From assembly GCA_002633005.1 (NCBI GenBank), contig NMRA01000111.1, positions 87,855-151,854 of the forward strand: a stretch of 64,000 nucleotides of DNA, read 5' to 3'. The stretch's first letter is position 1. Each line of letters starts with the position of its first letter. Under the pieces are notes generated by a model. The model was not told the origin of the DNA, made no database searches, and was given only the letters and a program-made list of their open reading frames with translations. The translations under genes and the position numbers were made by a program. Shown in pieces: positions 60,101 through 64,000 of the stretch. The DNA is from Phoronis australis. Its lineage: Eukaryota; Phoronida; Phoronidae.

Positions 60101-62796
60101 AGAACTTTGTAGCCCTACATTGAAAAGGCTTGGCAATAGTTTAGAAACTAATGCTCATTATTTAAACACTAAATTATAATCCAAAAGAGCTTGGTGAACT
60201 TGCCACACTCCTATTGAGCACTCTCCAAGATACACGCACGGTCTTCATTTCAAATCACTTCGAAGGAAATGCTAAAAGTTTGAGATTATACCACAGAAGC
60301 AGAATTGATGGAGGAGAGAGACTGATGGCACTTGTGCCCGCGAGGTCATTGATGGAGGAGAGGGACTGATGGCACTTGTGCCCGCGAGGTCATTGATGGA
60401 GGAGAGGGATTGATGGCACTTGTGCCCGCGAGGTCATTGATGGAGGAGAGGGGTTGATGGCACTTGTGCCCGCGAGGTCATTGATGGAGGAGAGGGGTTG
60501 ATGGCACTTGTGCGCACGAGGTCATTGATGGAGGAGAGGGGTTGATGGCACTTGTGCGCACGAGGTCATTGATGGAGGAGAGGGGTTGATGGCACTTGTG
60601 CGCACGAGGTCATTAACAGCCAAATGTGAGATGGTTGTAACTGATTTGGCAAGCCAAAGTGTTTTAAAACAATTTCTTGTGTGCGTGTTTTTGACTTGAA
60701 AAAAAATTAATATAGATCTTGGCTGAAATGAAAACTACACTTTAGGCGGACACAAGAAACTTTAATGAAGTAAACACACAAGACCACTAAATCTAACTCT
60801 CAAACAGACAAAGACAACAAATTCACAGAAAGCAAAATGTTTACTGAAAGTTTCTATCCAATCACATTTTAAAGTTCTTTTCATGAATCAAAACTATTCC
60901 TTAATAGCTAATTGATTGATGGGACTGTTCAGCAGGGGATGACTGGTCTTAAGTTACCATTGATTGTTTTGGGATAACTTACAGTAAATGAAGGAACAAC
61001 AAGGTCAACATGAGGTCGCTTAGACCAGAGTCTGTTTATCCTCGACCTTGGGTCACGAACCATTACAGGCACTGGATCCTGTCAAAGATGAAAAAATTCA
61101 CACAATCAGAATACACCATATTTTTCCAATCAGCCTCACATGTTGTCAGCAACAAACAAAATTCAATACAAGTGAACACATATCAACTGTTGATTCACAA
61201 ACATAGGGACCAAGAATGTCAAGTAGTCCGACACATCAAGGCATTATAGATGAACTAACTGGCACAAGAATGTCAAGTAGTCGGATACATCAAGGCATTA
61301 CTAGATGAACTAACTGGCACAAGAACCATTTCAAGCAACTCCATGCCACATTAATGAAAGAACATTCAACGAAGTGAAACACGACTACTGATATTTCAGT
61401 CCTCTCATTGGCTGAAAAGTGGTACAGTAACTTCCGATATACCATCATGTCCACCAATCTGGCCACGGAACATCATTTTTCATTCATGCTGCAAGGACGT
61501 TGGATGTCACAATTTGCAATCTGTCCAATCACACACTGTAAAAATCATAAACCCTAACAACGAAGTGAAAAGATGTCATTACTGTAAGATCGCACCAATT
61601 TCAGACAAATATGATTGCCAATATTGATCTTTCCGAGGCTTTTTACATTGTCGTAGATGCCCACAATAATTCAAAACTTTTGCCTGATGTTAGTTGTGGT
61701 ACAAAACTTAAACTTGTAAAAGCATTTAATTTAGTCGTGCTTATCTTGCAAGTAAAAAAGCACTTGTCACCCATCTGTGTCGTACTTAGACATATTTTAT
61801 AAATATCAAAGCAGGCAAGAACAAGGTAATCAAATAAGAAACGAAGAACTCAAGAGGAGAGAAGCATCAGTAATTGTGTAATAAAACAAATGTAGGCCAA
61901 TCCCTCCGGCGTCATTCCGGCTCAGGCAACATTGCACCATGTGACCTAATATCATTCTTGGGATCAGTCTTTATTTATAGTAATATTAAGCCCCGGATAT
62001 GCACTTTTATTAACAATACATGTAGCACCTTTAAAGTGCAACATATATAAAGAAATTTAGTCTCAAGTGCAAGTGCTATGTATAATCCATCTCCGATAAA
62101 CATAAAAAAATGAAGTTTAATGGTTCTTGAAAAGTCAACACTGTTAGAATGCCATCTTACCCCTGACACATAACCATCAAATCTGTACAGCTTTTGATGA
62201 CCTTTTCGTATCGCATTGTCTACCAGAAGTTTGTAGTTTCGTCGCTTTTCGGGTGGAGGTGGATTTTTGGGCTCAGGGGGCCTTTTTGGAGGGGAAGGTC
62301 TCCTGTGGGCAGTGGGACTTGGAGGTTGTTGTGGAGGACTTGGTGGTCGGCCAGGAGGACTTGGAGGTCTTCTGGGAGGACTTGGCGGTCTCCCTGGAGG
62401 ACTAGGTGGCCTGTGTTGGGGACTTGGAGGTCTCCGTGGCGGACTTGGAGGCCTTCTAGGGGGACTTGCTCTCCACTTTGGGCTTGGGGGACGGCAAGGA
62501 GGACTGGGGGGTCTTCCTGAGTATCGACTAAAGGTGGACCCTGAGCGAGGAGAAGGAGGCCTTCTGGGTGGCGATCGCTGGTATCGAGAATAGCGTCTGT
62601 CGGGAGATGGCTCTCTACCATTAGGAGACCAGCCTCGTCTACCGGGTGATGGAGGTCTTCTACCAGGGGAAGGAGGTCTCCGCCCGAATGATGGTGACCA
62701 CCTTCCTGATGGGGATCGTCTGCCTGGTGAGGGTGGTCTGCGATTATAGAATGGAGGTCTTCTGGGTGGAGAATATGACTGCCGTGATCCATTCAT
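43796..62796 (-). CDS. SETD1: histone H3K4 methyltransferase SETD1 (COMPASS catalytic subunit)
   Basis: Nuclear enzyme that methylates H3 lysine 4 as the core of SET1/COMPASS. Exons 5' to 3': 62161-62796, 60983-61078, 59784-59954, 57735-58889, 56475-56663, 54935-55112, 51235-51437, 48930-49112, 47588-48226, 47051-47180, 46587-46702, 45654-45785, 44932-45189, 43796-43969. All junctions are GT-AG and in phase, giving 1,419 residues. Order: RPPSP repeats (1-190); RRNYKLLVD module; VRDPRSR (DPR motif that binds WDR82, about 221); RRM (about 245-340); proline-rich and acidic linkers; N-SET ([20 protein letters not shown]); [11 protein letters not shown], the WDR5-binding Win motif (arginine about 1197); SET with EYVGQ, FINHSCNPNCYAK and EITYDYKF; post-[16 protein letters not shown]. 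The acceptor TTTCAG just before the ATG (exon start 62798) implies a 5' leader exon upstream. Confidence 0.97.
46215..46402. mobile_element. MITE-like inverted repeat, ends ACTGATACTTC...CCTCTGATT
   Basis: AATGATACTTCTGTCCTCTG near 46218 is inverted as CAGAGGAAAGAAGTATCAGT near 46377-46396. A related copy is at 61385-61880. It lies in the SETD1 intron between exons 11 and 12. Confidence 0.45.
46311..46383. repeat. 30-bp duplication
   Basis: GAACAAGCTAATCTAAAAGG with AGACAATCA occurs twice in tandem, overlapping the MITE-like repeat in the SETD1 intron. Confidence 0.6.
49985..50760. mobile_element. dispersed repeat family A, copy 3 (decayed)
   Basis: Opens AGAGCATCGCAAAGCATTGA, the same left end as copy 1. 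It keeps degenerate modules: CCATTAGATGGCAC (50079), CACCAGGGGGCACC (50322), CCACTAGTTGGTGC (50482), and a weak one near 50623. The right end is lost against a MITE at 50776. It lies in the SETD1 intron between exons 7 and 8. Confidence 0.6.
50776..51025. mobile_element. 250-bp hAT-like MITE, 6-bp TSD CTTGGT
   Basis: Left end CAGGGCTTGGAATGACCAA, right end TTTCAAACCTTG (worn). CTTGGT is duplicated at 50770-50775 and 51026-51031. The interior is AAAAGAGGAAA-rich, shared with the 55591 copy. Confidence 0.8.
52057..52561. mobile_element. 505-bp hAT-like MITE, 6-bp TSD CTGGTG
   Basis: Inverted ends CAGGGCTTGGAAT / TTCCAAGCCCTG. CTGGTG is duplicated at 52051-52056 and 52562-52567. It is largely the reverse complement of the 34218 copy (GCGGAAATCCGCGTTTCC near the right end). 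It is inserted in the AATTGACC transposon. Confidence 0.85.
52693..52791 (+). pseudogene. SWIM-like zinc-finger exon remnant in transposon
   Basis: The frame reads [20 protein letters not shown], then [14 protein letters not shown], followed by a GTATGT donor. CxCxAG preceded by a hydrophobic strand is the first half of SWIM-type zinc fingers (CxC...CxH), as found in transposon-related proteins of marine invertebrates. The second half would be in another exon and is not found. Confidence 0.4.
54210..54339 (-). pseudogene. THAP-like DNA-binding domain remnant in transposon
   Basis: From an ATG at 54339: MGKRC, a stop, then [10 protein letters not shown]. After a frameshift, [20 protein letters not shown] follows. 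The layout M-G-K-x-C, T-D-S-R, then K-x-E-x-D-x-E-x-R-K-x-W-I is that of THAP domains at the start of P-element-type and related transposon proteins. At least one stop and one shift make it dead. Confidence 0.4.
55591..55824. mobile_element. 234-bp decayed MITE of the CAGGGCTTGGAAT family
   Basis: Begins CAGGGGTTGCAATGACCAAT and ends TTACAAGCCCCG. The interior GACAAAAAGAGGAAAAA and AAAGAGGAAATC match the 50776 copy. No clean target duplication remains. It lies in the SETD1 intron between exons 5 and 6. Confidence 0.65.
57365..57760 (-). repeat. ~40-bp minisatellite seeded by SETD1 exon 4 donor
   Basis: On the minus strand, exon end GGGTGAAG|GTGTGTATAC is followed by TTGAAGGTGTATTG, CAAAGGTGAAGGTGTGTGC, CAAAGGTGAAGGTGCGTGT and AAAAGTGAATGTGTG, each with a CACATGATTGG-like tail. 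Beyond these are two ~54-bp units with GGTGAATGTGGG (57365-57475). Confidence 0.7.
57735..58889 (-). CDS. SETD1: SETD1 exon 4: end of RRM and proline-rich linker
   Basis: 385 codons. It opens with the last third of the RRM ([20 protein letters not shown], then [18 protein letters not shown]). A basic stretch and a long disordered segment rich in PPPLPEP follow. Near its end is a helix, [20 protein letters not shown], with AFKSFERWW, matching the conserved MQRDLNRKMVE...FDQWW block of vertebrate SETD1. The donor GTGAAG|GTGTGT seeds a minisatellite in the next intron. Confidence 0.9.
60304..60615. repeat. 44-bp minisatellite
   Basis: Seven units of TTGATGGAGGAGAGGGACTG plus ATGGCACTTGTGCCCGCGAG and GTCA, in SETD1 intron 2. 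The distal units share GCGCAC in place of GCCCGC, showing unit-by-unit spread of variants. Confidence 0.95.
61209..61322. repeat. 55-bp tandem duplication
   Basis: CCAAGAATGTCAAGTAGTC...CATCAAGGCATTA...GATGAACTAACTGGCA occurs twice in tandem in SETD1 intron 1, with few differences. Confidence 0.75.
61385..61880. mobile_element. second copy of the ACTGATACTTC MITE-like family
   Basis: ACTGATATTTCAGTCCTCTC near 61387 is inverted as AGAGGAGAGAAGCATCAGTAA near 61853. It is followed by TGTAGGCCAATCCCTC, paralleling TATAGGCCACTCCCTC after the 46-kb copy. It lies in SETD1 intron 1. Confidence 0.45.
62161..62796 (-). CDS. SETD1: SETD1 exon 1: RPPSP-repeat N-terminus plus start of conserved module
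   Basis: 212 codons. About 190 are a basic, proline-serine-rich repeat ([21 protein letters not shown] variants, some 20 units). Then come [20 protein letters not shown] and [10 protein letters not shown], the conserved start of SETD1 proteins. Human SETD1A, as I recall it, begins only about 15 residues before this point. The repeats resemble the RS/SP-rich tails of splicing factors such as SRRM1. The exon ends GGG|GTAAGA. Long open frames on the other strand here are artefacts of the repeat. Confidence 0.88.
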
Positions 62797-62798
62797 AT

Positions 62799-64000
62799 CT
62801 GAAAATGAGAAATATAAAAATGCAAAAATTAGTCAATTTCAGGTTTTGAAGTGCGAATTTTTATCAGTTCACATCGTGCTAGGTTACGTTAAATTTCCAG
62901 ACTGCAGTATTTTCATAAATTTTGTAATATCCAATATCACCCTCAAGTAAACACATGACTGTGATAATGGTAAACACTGCATGCTCACTATGGTAGTCCT
63001 GTCTTCTGCTTGGATCCATTGAAAATTAGCACAACATTTCTTCAAAAGGTTTCATATTTTAGAAATTGGATCCCAAAGGTCAAAAAAATAATGTCGTTCC
63101 ATTCAACAACCCTCCCAGCTCGCAAAGTGAAGCAAATATGTGAGCATCTCAAATACACAGTCCATCTGCAAATCCTTCCCACAATGCTATTCGGTAACAT
63201 ATTTTCTATTTCGTAAAGATAATTTCGAAATAAAATATATTCAATTCAAAATTATTGTAATTCCAATTTGTCAAAAGAAAATATCTATTGACGAAAACAT
63301 GTAAAACTTGCGTTCTAATTTGAAAGCATTTCTTTTTACGTCTTGCTTAATAGTTCGATTTTGCTTCGTAAATAAGATAACAAAGCTTCGACAATTGTTT
63401 TGTAAAGTCTTTTGTGATTAGCTAACTTTCTCAATCACAGGAAACTCCTTGTAGATTAGACCAATCATAATCGTTGTTCTGTAAAAATCAGCAACCAAGC
63501 CGAAGCATTTGTGGAACATTGGAAAAGCCCTCCACGAGGGTGTTGTTGAAGATGGGCAAGCAGAAAACGAAGAAAAAAGCCGAATGCTTCATTGAATTGC
63601 TTGCCAAAAAGCTTTCCCAAGGTATTCCAGTCCCAAGATGAAACCCTCATCTTATGATAATTTCAACATTACACTGTCTAACACAGTGAATAATTCACGC
63701 ATCCCGACTCTGCCACAGGCACAGTGGAGACGGTAGGCATAGGCATTGACCATCGCCTCTGTTGGCCCGAAGCAGAGGCGATGTAGAGGCTATAGGCGCT
63801 CTGTACGCCGGAAGCTTTTCGGCGAATTGTGCCTCGCACCGACTAAACCATCAAAGTCACGTTGTTACAAATACCTTTTGCGCATAGAGGAACACCTTAG
63901 GAGGTTGTCGATGTGTTTAATTCCTTCCAACTCGAACAAATACTCCCGTTATGAAACTTTTTCTTCGAGCAGTCCCTATTTCAGTTCCCAAAATCGTGAA
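62799..64000. other. SETD1 upstream region
   Basis: Must hold the SETD1 promoter and at least one leader exon, since an acceptor (TTTTCAG) immediately precedes the SETD1 coding exon. The exact leader is not identifiable. A local duplicated phrase, CAGAGGCGATG-TAGAGGC-TATAGGC, lies at about 63730-63800. Nothing else is recognised apart from the candidate exon at 63552. Confidence 0.4.
63552..63621 (+). other. candidate first exon of a divergent gene upstream of SETD1
   Basis: The plus strand reads MGKQKTKKKAECFIELLAKK then LSQ, ending CCCAAG|GTATTC, a possible phase-1 donor. The lysine-rich start resembles many ribosome- or nucleolus-associated proteins, but I do not recognise it. It lies 750 bp from the SETD1 start, on the opposite strand. 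No second exon is in the window, so this is only a candidate. Confidence 0.2.

Noticed and set aside
60304-60615. CRISPR-like regular repeats
   Set aside because: Head-to-tail minisatellite without unique spacers, in a eukaryotic intron.
62194-62792. Plus-strand glycine/tryptophan-rich frames and a second minus-strand frame
   Set aside because: Shadows of the RPPSP repeat of SETD1 exon 1.

Overview
This is a eukaryotic, AT-rich, intron-dense window. The long introns, GT-AG splice sites, CpG-decayed transposons and absence of operons suggest a marine invertebrate. Intronic minisatellites that begin on 5' splice sites are something I recall, unverified, being reported for amphioxus genes. Together with an intronless rhodopsin-family receptor inside a host intron, this makes a cephalochordate (Branchiostoma-like) genome my best guess. 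The sequence does not prove the species. It holds three conserved multi-exon genes and one intronless receptor gene. Layout: (1) 876-21555, minus strand: CCT6, the zeta subunit of the TRiC/CCT chaperonin. Nine of its exons are here and the C-terminal third lies beyond position 1. (2) Intron 1 of CCT6 is 15.5 kb. On its opposite strand it carries an intact intronless neuropeptide-receptor-like GPCR gene (13017-14099). It also holds a dead N-terminal paralogue of that gene (from 8438), split by a 2.19-kb TIR transposon with a 5-bp target duplication, and many other mobile elements. (3) 21556-22382: a head-to-head spacer with a TCTCGCGAGA element and a CRE, between CCT6 and POR. (4) 22383/24361-37960, plus strand: POR, NADPH-cytochrome P450 reductase. 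It has 14 coding exons encoding about 671-674 residues and a 3' UTR to about 40.5 kb. (5) 43796-62796, minus strand: SETD1, the H3K4 methyltransferase of the COMPASS complex. It has 14 coding exons and 1,419 residues, with an unusual RPPSP-repeat N-terminus of about 190 residues ahead of the conserved N-terminal module. POR and SETD1 converge on a 3-kb interval with no recognisable gene. CCT6, POR and SETD1 are unrelated housekeeping genes: cytosolic folding, ER electron transfer and chromatin. The receptor is the only one likely to be tissue-specific. The most striking non-genic signals are these. First, six minisatellites whose first unit contains a coding-exon edge: four splice donors, one acceptor and one stop codon. 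Second, a dispersed repeat family (17.1-18.2, 34.0-35.7 and 50.0-50.8 kb) with CTCF-core-like motifs about every 150 bp. Third, hAT-like MITEs with perfect 6-bp target duplications. Fourth, a 2.5-kb TIR element with THAP-like and SWIM-like coding remnants. Fifth, a 12-mer, TACGGAGAATAC, repeated inside an otherwise diverged part of CCT6 intron 1. All calls come from reading and translating the sequence by eye; no database search was run.
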